Under the pieces are notes generated by a model. The model was not told the DNA's origin, made no database searches, and was given only the letters and a program-made list of their open reading frames with translations. Positions 25,607 to 34,544 of a DNA stretch of 64,000 bases are shown here, in pieces. The position numbers and the translations under genes are program-made. This DNA comes from Calliopum simillimum (taxonomy: Eukaryota; Arthropoda; Insecta; Diptera; Lauxaniidae). The stretch lies in the NCBI GenBank assembly GCA_951812925.1, contig OX638372.1, positions 44,204,245 to 44,268,244 on the forward strand. The letters are read 5' to 3'. Position 1 is the stretch's first letter. The number at the start of each line of letters is the position of its first letter.

Positions 25607-25787
25607 AATGTTTGATGGCAGGCTAATGATGGTCCTCTTTGTGAAAAATTTTTGAGTATTTAAAAAAAAACAATAAATAATCCCCTGAGGAAGTAAGGAA
25701 TCTCTTACGAAACGTTGGGAAAAAATAATTTAATGTTTTTATAAACAAAAAGAAGAGGACCATCATTAGCCTGCCATCAAACATTAG
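25607..25787. mobile_element. Hairpin element with 33-bp perfect inverted ends
   Basis: AATGTTTGATGGCAGGCTAA and the following 13 bases at 25607-25639 recur exactly inverted at 25755-25787. The core of about 115 bases holds CTGAGGAAGTAAGGAATC and ACGAAACGTTGGG. It sits in the Helitron and is non-coding. Confidence 0.85.
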
Positions 25788-25849
25788 AAAGTTAATTTCG
25801 TTTCAAACCATCTTAAAAATTCCGAATAACTTAGCTAGGGTGTCCCAGG

Positions 25850-26455
25850 AATCCATCAATTAAGGCTTGTTGATAATTCGCCAAAGATGCTTTTCTTGTA
25901 GTACATTTAGATATTCTTCGTTTTGACCATGAAAGCATCGGGTGACCTTCGGGAACCTTCGATTATTCCACAAAATTATCAATTAAGGCTTGTTGATAGT
26001 TCGCCATAGATGCTTTTCTTGTACAATAGTACATTTAGATATTCTTCGTTTTGACTATGAAACCATCCGGTGACCTTCGGGAACCTTCGATTATTCCAAA
26101 AAATTATCAATTAAGGCTTGTTGATAGTTCGCCACAGATGTTTTGCCTTTAATATGCCTAGATATTCTTCGTTTTGGCTATGAAGCCTTCGGGGGACCTT
26201 CGCAACCTTTGAGTGTCACGGGAAACTGTTAACTAAAATTTTTTTAAACACTTTTTCCCTCTCGAATGCTTCGGTATTCTTCGTTTTGACTGTAAAACCT
26301 TCGGGTGACCTTCAAGAACCTTCGGGTGTCAGAGAAAAATATCAGTTAAGGATTGTTGGTAGTGTGCCACAGATGTTTTCTCTCTAGTATATCCAGATAT
26401 TCTTTGTTTTGACTATGAAGCCTTCGGGTGATCTTCGGAAACCTTCGTGTATAGC
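25850..26455 (+). repeat. Minisatellite, about 120-bp unit, five copies
   Basis: Five tandem units, each with ATCAATTAAGGCTTGTTGAT, then TTCGCCA(C/T)AGATG, TAGATATTCTTCGTTTTGAC and GGTGACCTTCGGGAACCTTC. Later units are progressively more diverged. It is part of the Helitron; internal tandem repeats are common in these elements. Confidence 0.85.
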
Positions 26456-28159
26456 CTAAGCTATGCAATTTAATCTAAGCAGTCTCTGAGAAAATGCAAT
26501 TTAAGAAATTTTTGTATGAGGGCCACCCTTAATATGCACCCTGACAAATTTTTTTTTTTTTCTTAGAAATCTTCGCGGACATGTTCCAACCAATTCCTAA
26601 TGTTTCAACGCAATCGGATGAACGGTCTCTGAGAAAATGCGATTTAAAACAAATTTTTGTATGAGGGCCACCCTTAATATGCACCCTAACGGAATAAATA
26701 GTATCCTATATCCGTCTCCTGGCTCTAAGCTACTTCCTCACCAATTTTCAGCCATATCGGTAAAGCCGTTCTTGAGTTATAAATAGTGTAACTAACACGA
26801 CTTTCTTTTATATATATAGATTTTGATTTTAAGCCAGGTAAAATTATATACAAATTTTTCAATATTAACAACAACAAAATACACGGTCACACAGAGCTGA
26901 AATAAGGATAAAGCACAAAGCGAAAGACAAAAAGCATAGCGCTGACTTCGTGTTTTTTGTTTTGTTTATATTTCGCTTAAATTATACCAGGGATGATAAA
27001 TGAGCTTTTATATTTGGTATCAAATAGCAAAAACAAACAGTACTAAAAGTGTCCAAAAAGTACCAAAACTATTTTATACATTTGTGGTCGAATTTTGACC
27101 ACTGGGCGATTCTAGTTGTATTTTAAAGTACTACATACAAAACTTCGACGCAATTTACGGCGGCTCGATATTGATTTTAGACCCATGGTTTCTTGAGCAA
27201 AGTTTCTTGGATTTTTCGTAGATTGTTTTGTTGCTATACTTTTTGCCAATTTTTTGCCTCCCGAACAAATTGACCCGGCCTAGTTAACATCCACTTACAT
27301 ACACAATTTATTGTTGGCTAATGCCCAGCGGTGCCGTACGGCACATAGAGAAACGGTAACTTTCGTGCTAGGTAATGCCCAGTGATGCCCATACGGCACT
27401 CAGAATAAAATTGCTAGCCAGTACCCAGCGGTTCCGTATAGCACTTTGGTTTTTCAAATCATCACAACTCGTTTATTTTAAAACGGATTTTGTTGATTTT
27501 TACTTCAAAATACTCATCAGTCTTTTCAAAATAAAACTGTTTACAAAAAGTTTCAAAACATATGACTTACTAACGATAAAAGGTGATTCCTTACCTCAAG
27601 TTATACGGTATCAAAATACTTTTCACTTTTCTGCCAACAAGCAATCAAATAACGATAACTACCACGAACCCTTGACATAAACAAACAAAAAACAATTTCC
27701 AATAGCTGGAAAAATATCCAAATTCTTACTTTTTAAGTTTTAAAAGTCGTATCTTGTTTTGATTGATTTTAAATCATTTTTGAAGTTAACTTAGTTTTGG
27801 GTGCCGTATGGCACCGCTGGGCACTAATGGGTTAAGCGGCAGATTGAAGGCACGGCCTGTACGCCGTCCACATGTTACAACTTGCCTGCGCAAGTTTAGT
27901 TTGCACAAAAAAATCTTTAGAAATTCAAAGAAAGCACAGGCCGCACTTTTGAACTGTGCAAACTTGACTTTTGCTGTCCACTTTACGTGTAAATTTGTTC
28001 GTTGGGATTAGGTGTGTTTAATGTTTATATAAAGTTGGGAGTTGGAAGGAAGTTGGTTCATTGAGATTTGTTTGCTTGGATTACAATTATTGAACACTTC
28101 CCAAAATATTTGACGAAATAAAAAGTAATCGTCAAAAACTTCACGGCATTGACTCGTTC

Positions 28160-28611
28160 ATTCGGTTTTTTACCTTCACCGATATAACTAGCTTAACTAC
28201 AAGTAAGTGCGTTTATTGTGATTTAAAGTTTATATTTTAAAATATGTGAAAATTTGATTAAAGTATTTGAAAGAGAAATTATATTCAATCAGTTCTCATT
28301 CCGTGGAATTTTTAGAATTTTGGCTGTACGTCTATTTTCCTTCCTACGTATATTTTCCTGACTCATTCGATTTCCACGTGTTTATTTTCAAAATGGCGAT
28401 TTCTCTAAAGATATTTTTATTTTATATTAGTAGTTTTAATGATGATTAACTTCTCTTCCTTTTGCGGTTTCCTCCAGAAGGATGTTTTACTTTTGTAAAA
28501 CGACCTAAAGATGGCTCAAAAGTGTCTGAATCCATAAGCTTATCTTGTCTCTAGGTTTTAACCTCACTTTTAAATATAGTAGTTGTACAATTTTTGTTTT
28601 GTTTTTGCAGA
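28160..28611 (+). promoter_or_regulatory. RpS2: RpS2 leader exon and intron
   Basis: A pyrimidine-rich start around 28155-28180 (TTCGGTTTTTTACCTTC) fits the TOP-type leaders of fly ribosomal protein genes, which put their mRNAs under growth-dependent translational control. The leader runs to a GTAAGT donor at 28203, and the intron ends TTTTTGCAG at 28610, one base before the coding ATG at 28612. The 408-base intron carries a C/D snoRNA. The exact start site is inferred. Confidence 0.65.
28433..28535 (+). ncRNA. C/D box snoRNA in the RpS2 intron
   Basis: C box ATGATGA at 28439-28445 and D box CTGA at 28526-28529 frame about 90 bases on the RpS2 strand inside its intron, the normal fly arrangement for snoRNA release. 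A 19-nt stretch TCTTCCTTTTGCGGTTTCC followed by a D'-like CAGA is identical to that in two snoRNAs at 31.65 and 31.9 kb. A short internal hairpin GTTTTAC/GTAAAAC and a C'-like AGATGGC follow. The expected role is to guide 2'-O-methylation of rRNA or snRNA; the target was not identified. The terminal stem is weak. Confidence 0.7.
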
Positions 28612-29433
28612 ATGGCGGACGCAGCTCCAGCCCGTGGTGGATTCCGTGGAGGATTTGGTTCTCGTGGTGGACGAGGTGGTCGTGGTCGCGGACGTGGCCG
28701 TGGACGCGGTCGTGGTCGTGGTGGCAAAGAAGACTCCAAAGAGTGGGTTCCTGTAACCAAATTGGGACGCTTAGTGCGTGATGGCAAAATCCATTCGTTG
28801 GAAGAAATTTATCTGTACTCGTTGCCCATTAAAGAGTTCGAAATCATTGATTTCTTTTTGGGATCGGCATTGCGCGATGAAGTTCTAAAGATTATGCCTG
28901 TTCAGAAGCAAACTCGTGCTGGTCAACGTACCCGTTTCAAGGCTTTCGTTGCTATTGGTGATAACAACGGTCACATCGGCTTGGGTGTTAAGTGCAGCAA
29001 GGAAGTTGCAACAGCTATTCGTGGTGCCATCATTTTGGCAAAATTGTCAGTTGTCCCAGTTCGCCGTGGCTATTGGGGTAACAAGATCGGTAAGCCCCAT
29101 ACTGTGCCTTGCAAGGTTACTGGCAAGTGCGGTTCTGTGTCAGTGCGTCTGATTCCAGCACCACGTGGTACCGGTATTGTATCTGCTCCTGTACCCAAGA
29201 AACTGTTGACTATGGCTGGTATTGAGGATTGCTACACTTCAGCACGTGGTTCAACTGGCACATTGGGAAACTTTGCAAAGGCCACATACGCTGCCATTGC
29301 CAAGACCTACGCTTATTTGACTCCAGATTTATGGAAGGAGATGCCTTTGGGTGCTACACCTTATCAGGAGTTTGCTGATTTCTTGGCCGATAAGCCAGGC
29401 AGTGGCGGAGTACGTCATCATGTTGAGGCATAA
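28612..29433 (+). CDS. RpS2: 40S ribosomal protein S2 (uS5)
   Basis: An uninterrupted 273-codon frame. The N-terminus has an RGG/GRGRG tract (residues about 11-38), the usual arginine-methylation region of animal S2. The S5 double-stranded RNA-binding domain follows (…[20 protein letters not shown]…, [20 protein letters not shown]), then the C-terminal S5 domain (…[36 protein letters not shown]). It is a structural protein of the small ribosomal subunit near the mRNA entry channel. Length and content match the fly protein (string of pearls, sop). ATG 28612 was chosen over an in-frame upstream extension because that lies in the intron. Codon use favours C/G-ending codons, unlike the A/T-rich surroundings. 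The 5' intron shows this is the true gene and not a retrocopy. The 3' UTR has AATTAAATG near 29485. Confidence 0.97.
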   Translation: MADAAPARGGFRGGFGSRGGRGGRGRGRGRGRGRGRGGKEDSKEWVPVTKLGRLVRDGKIHSLEEIYLYSLPIKEFEIIDFFLGSALRDEVLKIMPVQKQTRAGQRTRFKAFVAIGDNNGHIGLGVKCSKEVATAIRGAIILAKLSVVPVRRGYWGNKIGKPHTVPCKVTGKCGSVSVRLIPAPRGTGIVSAPVPKKLLTMAGIEDCYTSARGSTGTLGNFAKATYAAIAKTYAYLTPDLWKEMPLGATPYQEFADFLADKPGSGGVRHHVEA

Positions 29434-29779
29434 GTTGTTCCATTGTATGTTGTTGCAACAACGCCCAATCATATTCAAAATGAGAATTAAATGACGATTT
29501 AAAGAAAAAAAAAAAAAAATTTCGAGTTTTTAATTTTAAAGATAAGGAAAACAATTAACAGCATTAAAAAAGTAGTTGGGGGGGAAAAAGTAGTTGAGTT
29601 TTTCTTGAGGCTGGACATTTAACAGCGGTTTGGCTCGAGGTTTATTTCAATTATGATGGTTTAGAACTATCAGTTGCATGGAAATAACTTGATAATGGTG
29701 CAATTTAGTTAAAAAATTTTACGCTACACCGAATGGCTTAAATTTTCAGTTTCTAAAATAGTAAATAAAATTAGAGTCT
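29434..29779 (+). other. RpS2 3' UTR and spacer
   Basis: The 3' UTR probably ends after AATTAAA-like signals near 29485-29505, before a 15-base A run. The remainder to 29779 has no recognised content. Confidence 0.4.
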
Positions 29780-30110
29780 GTCTATACGGGGGGACTCGCG
29801 TACGCGAAAACTCAATTAGCGTACGCGAAATCCAGTGAAGTTTTTCCCCCGGGACGCAACTTCGTTACAACAGTAATTTTACATAAAAGTAGGGGTAAGT
29901 GGGCGGCCTGCGGCCGCAGCTCAGGATTTAAACCCGTCAGACATCCAACACCGGCTTCGCGGCGGCCTTCGGCCGCGGATCAGTACATAAATTAATCAAG
30001 TTCCCCGGGGGAAAAAACTTCACTGGATTTCGCGTACGCTAATTGAGTAAATTGAGAGAGAGAGAGAGCTATTTGAGAGTTTTCGCGTATGCGGTTCCCC
30101 CCGTATAGAC
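29780..30110. mobile_element. GC-rich MITE with CGCGTACGCG inverted ends
   Basis: The ends are GTCTATACGGGGGG (29780) and its inverse CCCCCCGTATAGAC (30110), with a longer inner arm CTCAATTAGCGTACGCGAAA … CCCCCGGG repeated inverted at 30003-30055. The core holds GCGGCCTGCGGCCGC and GCGGCCTTCGGCCGC, giving a conspicuous CpG-rich island in AT-rich DNA. There is no coding capacity. A GA microsatellite at 30053-30070 interrupts the right arm. Confidence 0.8.
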
Positions 30111-30171
30111 ATTTCCATAAAATTATGCGTCCAAGTGAATTCATTACATAACGCAGTGCGACACATGAAAA

Positions 30172-30751
30172 GTGAACTAAAATCCGTTATAAGGCGTCGA
30201 AGTACTCGCCGAAACAAGTAATTCTGCCAGAGCGTTCTGCAAAGTTGACTCATATAAGGATTTTATGGTCATTTTTGCGATTTTAAGGCACAAGATGAAT
30301 TTTTTCGGTTAAGTTTCTTCGGCATTTTTTTTCTTCTATACAATAGCTACAACATTGCTGAAGTCATCAAAACAATATCTCGGTTCGTTACCGAGATATA
30401 GCCATATGAAAAAATCGAAAAATCGCTCAAAATCCTCAAAATCGCTCAAAATTGCAATTTTCAGCTGGATAATTATAATGCTGAAAATTGCAACTTTTTG
30501 CCTCAAATTGGATTTTGAGCGATTTTTCGATTTTTTCATAGGGCTATATCTCGGTAACGAGCCGAGATATTGTTTTGATGACTTCAGCAATGTTGTAGCT
30601 TTTGTATAGAAGAAAAAAAATGCCGAACAAACTTAACCGAAAAAAATTCATCTAGTGCCTTAAAATCGCAAAAATGACTATAAAATCCTTATATGAGTCA
30701 ACTTTGCAAAACGCGAGTACTTTCGACGCCTTATAACGGATTTTAGTTCAC
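30172..30751. repeat. Near-perfect 580-bp palindrome
   Basis: Left and right halves are inverted copies about the centre near 30461, from GTGAACTAAAATCCGTTATA (30172) to its inverse (30751). Identity by eye exceeds 90%. As a result the two strands carry near-identical reading frames (30355-30609 plus, 30336-30590 minus, both starting MLKSSKQYLGSLPRYS), which are by-products. The RNA of either strand would fold into one long hairpin. Confidence 0.9.
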
Positions 30752-31460
30752 CGTCAATGACTTGAAAAATGTTGCACTGTGTAATGGGCCTTATGAATAA
30801 ACATTCTGAAGAATTTTTTCTCAGATCGCAATGCAGTGCCATACAAAGTGGTTGTTGAATCTGAGGCATGTGATTTGGTTTGAAAGTTGTACCTCTGAAC
30901 TAAGGCAGATGGGAAACTTAAAAAAAAATATATTACAAATTAAATCTTCACCTAGGCTTAAATAAATTAAATTTGAAATCGACCGCCAGCACTAATTCCA
31001 TTTGAAAATCTCTAGTGCTATTTTCGAGAAATCCCTAGGTCAATAAAATTTTATTTTTGTAAAAAAAATCTAACCCCACTACGCATGAAGAAAAAAAGTG
31101 TACAAATCCGGGCGAAAATTTATTTCATAGTGGGGGTGATTGTGCAACCACTATGTGTCACATGGAACTTACAACAAAAGCTTCCGAAATAAAAAGTGAA
31201 GCCACACGGACTACAGCACAGGTCAAACTTTAATTTCTGACGAACAAAATCTTTTTTGTCGTTACCCACTTGGTGGCAGCAGTTCGGGGATTTGGAAATT
31301 TTGATGTCTTCTATCAAATGGTACACTTCCCCAACGCATCGATACAAAATTATTTTTGTTACATTACTGATGCTTTAGAAGGGGTAAGCGATGTCGAAAA
31401 TTCTTTAATTTAGCGTTAGACTAGAGTTGAATTTTTCAATAAATTAAAACAATACATAAT
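30752..31460. other. Intergenic stretch
   Basis: No gene supported. The minus-strand frame 31120-31347 is short and unrecognised. The stretch ends near the probable poly(A) site of the snoRNA host gene. Confidence 0.4.
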
Positions 31461-31617
31461 TTGTAATACTATAAATTTTTTATTTTGAATCAATATTTAA
31501 TTTTAATTACATATCAGTACAAAATCTGGTTTTGGCAACAGTGATCTGTAAGAGAAAGAAAATATATCAAATTAATTGAAAGTTTATGAACATAAAAACT
31601 AAAATTTTGTAATTTAA

Positions 31618-31704
31618 CAAAAATCAGACAATCCTAGCCCGTCATTAGCGAACTTCCGGTGGAAACCGCAAAAGGAAGATGTAGGAATATCATCATATTG
31701 GAAT
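31618..31704 (-). ncRNA. C/D box snoRNA, host intron E
   Basis: C box ATGATGA (31696-31690), the 19-nt TCTTCCTTTTGCGGTTTCC, a D'-like CGGA, a C'-like AATGACG, and D box CTGA (31627-31624). It is a close paralogue of the next snoRNA in intron D, differing mainly in the D-box guide (GGGCTAGGATTG) and flanks. The terminal stem is weaker than in intron D. Confidence 0.75.
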
Positions 31705-31848
31705 TGAATACGATTTATTAAAACTTAAAATTACCTTTCAAAATAGAATGTCCCACAGAAAAACAAGACTTGAATGTCAGCTGCAAATGCTAAAAAAAAT
31801 AAAATTATCGTTAGCAATGTTTGTGGGTACAGAAAAAACATTAAATAG

Positions 31849-31941
31849 AAAGCATATAATCAGACAATCCTAAACCATCAATAGCGAACTTCTGGTGGAA
31901 ACCGCAAAAGGAAGATCAAGGAATTTCATCATTTTTGCTTT
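31849..31941 (-). ncRNA. C/D box snoRNA, host intron D
   Basis: C box ATGATGA (31932-31926), the shared 19-nt TCTTCCTTTTGCGGTTTCC, D'-like CAGA, C' TTGATGG, and D box CTGA (31863-31860). A perfect 6-bp terminal stem AAAGCA/TGCTTT (31941-31936 and 31854-31849) brackets the boxes. The guide before the D box is GGTTTAGGATTG. Confidence 0.82.
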
Positions 31942-32111
31942 TAAAGAAAAAGTTAAGATTAATGCCTTACCTGTGCAGAAGAATAAAACAGAAACTCTTT
32001 GGCTTTTTACTAAACAAGTTCAAATCGATGATTTTTGTAACTGAAATCAATAGAAAAAATAGTATTAGACATAAATCTACTCAAAAATTTATTTCATTTT
32101 TGTATACTAAT

Positions 32112-32190
32112 GCGTTCCCTCAGTCCTGTTGAGCTTTAATAAATCTTCAACCATAAAATCAGATTGTGAGTGATCATCAGATGGGAACAC
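32112..32190 (-). ncRNA. C/D box snoRNA, host intron C
   Basis: C box CTGATGA (32180-32174) and D box CTGA (32123-32120), closed by a perfect 6-bp stem GTTCCC/GGGAAC (32188-32183 and 32119-32114). An internal TCTGA serves as D' and a TGAAGAT as C'. The guides would be ATCACTCACAA before D' and AGCTCAACAGGA before D. Different in sequence from the other snoRNAs of this gene. Confidence 0.85.
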
Positions 32191-32361
32191 ATTTAAAAGC
32201 AAATAACAATTTAAAATTTTTTATTACCTTTTCGCATCAGTGAAGCACGCCATTCTTATGATGCAGTTAAGTTCGCCATTTTCATCCAAGAAACCCCTAC
32301 AATAGAGAACAATAACTTTGTTAAGAACGTTTCCTCTAAAATCTTTTTAATTTATTATTTT

Positions 32362-32435
32362 AAAACGTTCAGTGATAGCAAATCTTTCAATGAATTTATT
32401 AAGTACAGGTCTGTGTTTTTTTCATCATAGAATAT
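32362..32435 (-). ncRNA. C/D box snoRNA, host intron B
   Basis: C box ATGATGA (32428-32422) and D box CTGA (32372-32369) are 50 bases apart, centrally placed in intron B. The guide before the D box is AGATTTGCTATCA. The D'/C' boxes (CTGT, TTGAAAG) are weak and the terminal stem is poor. Confidence 0.65.
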
Positions 32436-32669
32436 CTTATCTGTATATATTACGTGTTTTGAAAAAATTTACCTCAAGTTTTCAAGTCGGGCGCTGCATT
32501 ATCTTCTCAATTTTACTATTCCAAAGCGCATGGTTTGCAAATCAACGTTTATGAGACTCCGCTATTGAAAATGTGTACTTTGCTGTTCCGTACAGCTTTA
32601 TAACGATTCTGAAATATAACAATTATTTAAATTTATAGTTTATAATACAAATTCAACAATTTCTTTATT

Positions 32670-32795
32670 TAAATTCAGTTGCCGAATCATCTTTAGCTTC
32701 ACATTTCCAGATTTGCAAATTACTATGAAAAATACACAGAATCTACGTAGGAAATGTAAAACTCAGTCTCGTCATCCAGTCTCATCATTATATCA
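32670..32795 (-). ncRNA. Candidate C/D snoRNA, host intron A
   Basis: C box ATGATGA (32788-32782) with an early GACTGA (32766-32763 region) and a second AGATGAT…AACTGA pair ending at 32675. Either one long C/D RNA of about 120 bases with internal D'/C' boxes, or two overlapping short units. No clear terminal stem. Its position in intron A supports it. Confidence 0.45.
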
Positions 32796-33305
32796 AAATT
32801 GTTGAGTGTTATTTGTATAATTAATGAAAATTTTATTAATGGCTTACCATTTTTAGCTTGAAAAGTTTTAGGTTAAGATCCGTAAAAAATTAATTCCCCA
32901 AGAAAACGCAGAGCACAACCTACTTCTTTCAAAGTTCTGAACGAAAAGAAATGATAAAGTGAAAATCTTTTGGAGGAAGTCTTCATTAAAAAAGTAATTG
33001 CGGCTTATATTTTATATGTCAATGTTGGCAGCAATAAGGGCGGGCTACAGGGCTTCCACCATAATTATAATAAATATTTTTTTAACAGTCGGGCGATAGT
33101 TCTAGTCTCCGTTGGTGATTAAAAAATCACATTCTCGTGGCAGATTGAGATATCATCGCAACCCGGTCAATTCTCCATTACTGTATATACAAGCGGTTAC
33201 GTGGGCGAATAAACTATAGATTTTTTCCTAATAATTTAATAAATGTCAAGAACGCATTTTTTATTTTTTTAATGAAATGAGTATCATTTAAATGGTATTT
33301 TAATA

Positions 33306-34014
33306 AGGGGCCGTTCATAAAGGACGTCACGGCTTGAGGGGGAGGGGGTTCTAGCATAATGTGACGATTTGTGACAGTGAGGGGGTTCATGAAAATGTAA
33401 CGTCCTAACGTCCGGAATAATAATTCCAATTGAATATCTTTCCAGCCAAAAACTTTCCTATTCCATACGATTAATTTTGCCCTTCAGTCCAAAAACATCT
33501 CGAGTCGAGAATTTGTCAATCATGTCACATATATTTCGCTTCAAATTGTTCCCTCAAAAACACATAGTTTTGCATATGACTTACAAGAAGTCGAGTAATG
33601 TATTGACGAAAATTCGACCCATCAGAGTAGCAGCAGATCAATGGATTGGAGGACTATTTAGATTTCACTGGCTTAGCGGATATTTCGAAGGAAAAGGAGG
33701 ACAACGAAGAATTGGAAACCATTCCGATAAATTCAGCTGATATGCATATGTTTTGAAAATTCGTGGCAAGAGATTTGAAAGAAAATTTTTCCGACTTGAT
33801 TTTATTGTTATTTTTGAAATATTATCATAAAATTTTTCTATTAATAGCTATGAATTCTATTTGTTTTTACAGTTATTTATTTACCACATGCTATTGACTA
33901 TATTAACCGCAACAATGTGTTTTTCGATTTTAGTTTGGTGACCATTTGTGACATGGGGGAAGGGGGGTCAAAAATCCTTTGAAAAACCGTGACGTTCTTT
34001 ATTGACAGCCCCTA
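33306..34014. mobile_element. MITE with GGGGCCGT ends
   Basis: The left end is GGGGCCGTTCATAAAGGACG then TCACGG. The right end is the inverse of GGGGCTGTCAATAAAGAACG then TCACGG. G-rich GAGGGGGAGGGGG follows the left end and inverted C-rich tracts the right. Ends of this kind are common in non-autonomous insect DNA elements. The frame at 33477-33740 is not recognised. Confidence 0.7.
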
Positions 34015-34544
34015 AGGTAAAAAGCTTGATCATATCCAAACTTAAATCTGAGGTACGGCTCCGAATGTACACATTTTTTCTAGAATTTGAACCTATAGTT
34101 TTCTAAAAACAACTGTTTTACTCAAAAATGTGTAATTAACCTTAAATTCGTTAATAAAATCAGGAAATTCGTCTTGGTTCTTTCATTTTATTCTTGCACT
34201 CTGTTTTTTCTGCGCTTTTAATAAAAAAAAATATTGAATCAAAAAATTTGTTTGAATTTTTTTGGATTTCTGAATAACAACAAAAAGAAAGAAAACAACA
34301 ACTGTTTTGAAGCAGATATTATCTACAATTTATTACAAAAAGTGAAAATCGTGACGAATGCCTTATTTTTTGAAAAAACTAAGTTTTTTTTTTGGTCTAA
34401 ATTTTAGAAAAAATTTAATATCTTGAAATTTGTGGCTCTAATTTAAAAGTTTCCTATGCCAATATTGTAGCTTGGTAGCTTGTTAAAATATTCAGAAAAC
34501 ATAAACATTTTTAAAATCCAACATACTGGTTTCTATAACACGCC

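Larger units (their letters stand above)
23366..26820 (-). mobile_element. Helitron, non-autonomous remnant
   Basis: On the minus strand the element starts TCTATATATATAAAAGAAAG at 26820 (preceded by A) and continues into GTTAGTTACAC…TATAACTCAAGAACGG, the usual 5' terminus of insect Helitrons. It ends in CTAG at 23366 followed by T, just after a GC-rich segment (GCCTAGCGAAGCGGGCAGGG) able to form the 3' hairpin. TC…CTAG ends, insertion between A and T and no target duplication are the Helitron hallmarks. It carries a Rep/helicase N-terminal fragment, a minisatellite and an inserted hairpin. Most of the Rep and helicase domains are gone. Confidence 0.85.
22984..27288. mobile_element. TIR element with about 160-bp inverted repeats, nested
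   Basis: The left arm 22984-23143 (GTTAAC…GGCCGGGTCAAATT…AACAAAACAATCTACG…ACCATGGGTCTA…) recurs inverted at 27112-27288 with about 90% identity by eye. It lies inside the piggyBac-like element and has been opened by a Helitron. No transposase of its own was recognised. Confidence 0.8.
22498..27835. mobile_element. piggyBac-like TTAA-flanked element (host of nested insertions)
   Basis: The left end reads TTAACCCAATAATGCCCA (22498) and the right end reads TGCCCATTAGT-type sequence in reverse, TGGGCACTAATGGGTTAA (ends 27835). TTAA at both edges with CCC-starting inverted ends is the hallmark of piggyBac insertions. Subterminal copies of the palindrome GTGCCGTACGGCAC and variants lie at 22635, 27331 and 27801, next to CGCTGGGCA. 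No piggyBac transposase is present; the interior is occupied by other elements. Confidence 0.7.
17648..28103. mobile_element. Composite nested transposon block
   Basis: The outer arms are inverted copies: 17648-17720 (TTCAATAATTGCAATCCA … CTTTATATAAACACACC) matches 28010-28103, and 18300-18510 (AGTCAAGGTTGCACAGTTC, GACGTCATGTTGCTATGAAA) matches pieces at 22210-22450 and 27880-27970. The arms also carry GGGCCGTCTACAC / GGGCCGTCCACAC. The original element has been split by a LINE (18590-20833) and by a TTAA-flanked piggyBac-like element (22498-27835). It fills the interval between TMEM256 and RpS2. Confidence 0.65.
31465..32960 (-). ncRNA. Multi-exon snoRNA host gene (Uhg-type)
   Basis: Six short exons read on the minus strand with canonical splice signals: A about 32955-32848, B 32608-32473, C 32296-32228, D 32040-31971, E 31789-31735, F 31545 to about 31465. 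Donors are GTAAGC, GTAAAT, GTAATA, GTAAGG and GTAATT; acceptors are TTTCAG, TTGTAG, TTTCAG, TTTTAG and TTACAG. The exons contain no conserved frame. Each intron B to E holds one C/D snoRNA, and intron A holds a candidate. AATAAA lies at 31484-31479. The start is probably a pyrimidine-rich TTTCTTTTCG near 32950. This is the design of known fly Uhg genes, where the spliced RNA is a by-product and the introns are the product. Exon calls are sequence-based only. Confidence 0.8.

Noticed and set aside
25850..26455. CRISPR-like array
   Set aside because: About 120-bp head-to-tail units without separate spacers, in an animal genome, inside a Helitron.
30336..30609. Two 84-residue frames with nearly the same N-terminus on opposite strands
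   Set aside because: Produced by the 580-bp palindrome, not by a gene.
33477..33740. 87-codon plus-strand frame
   Set aside because: Lies inside the GGGGCCGT-ended MITE and matches no known family.
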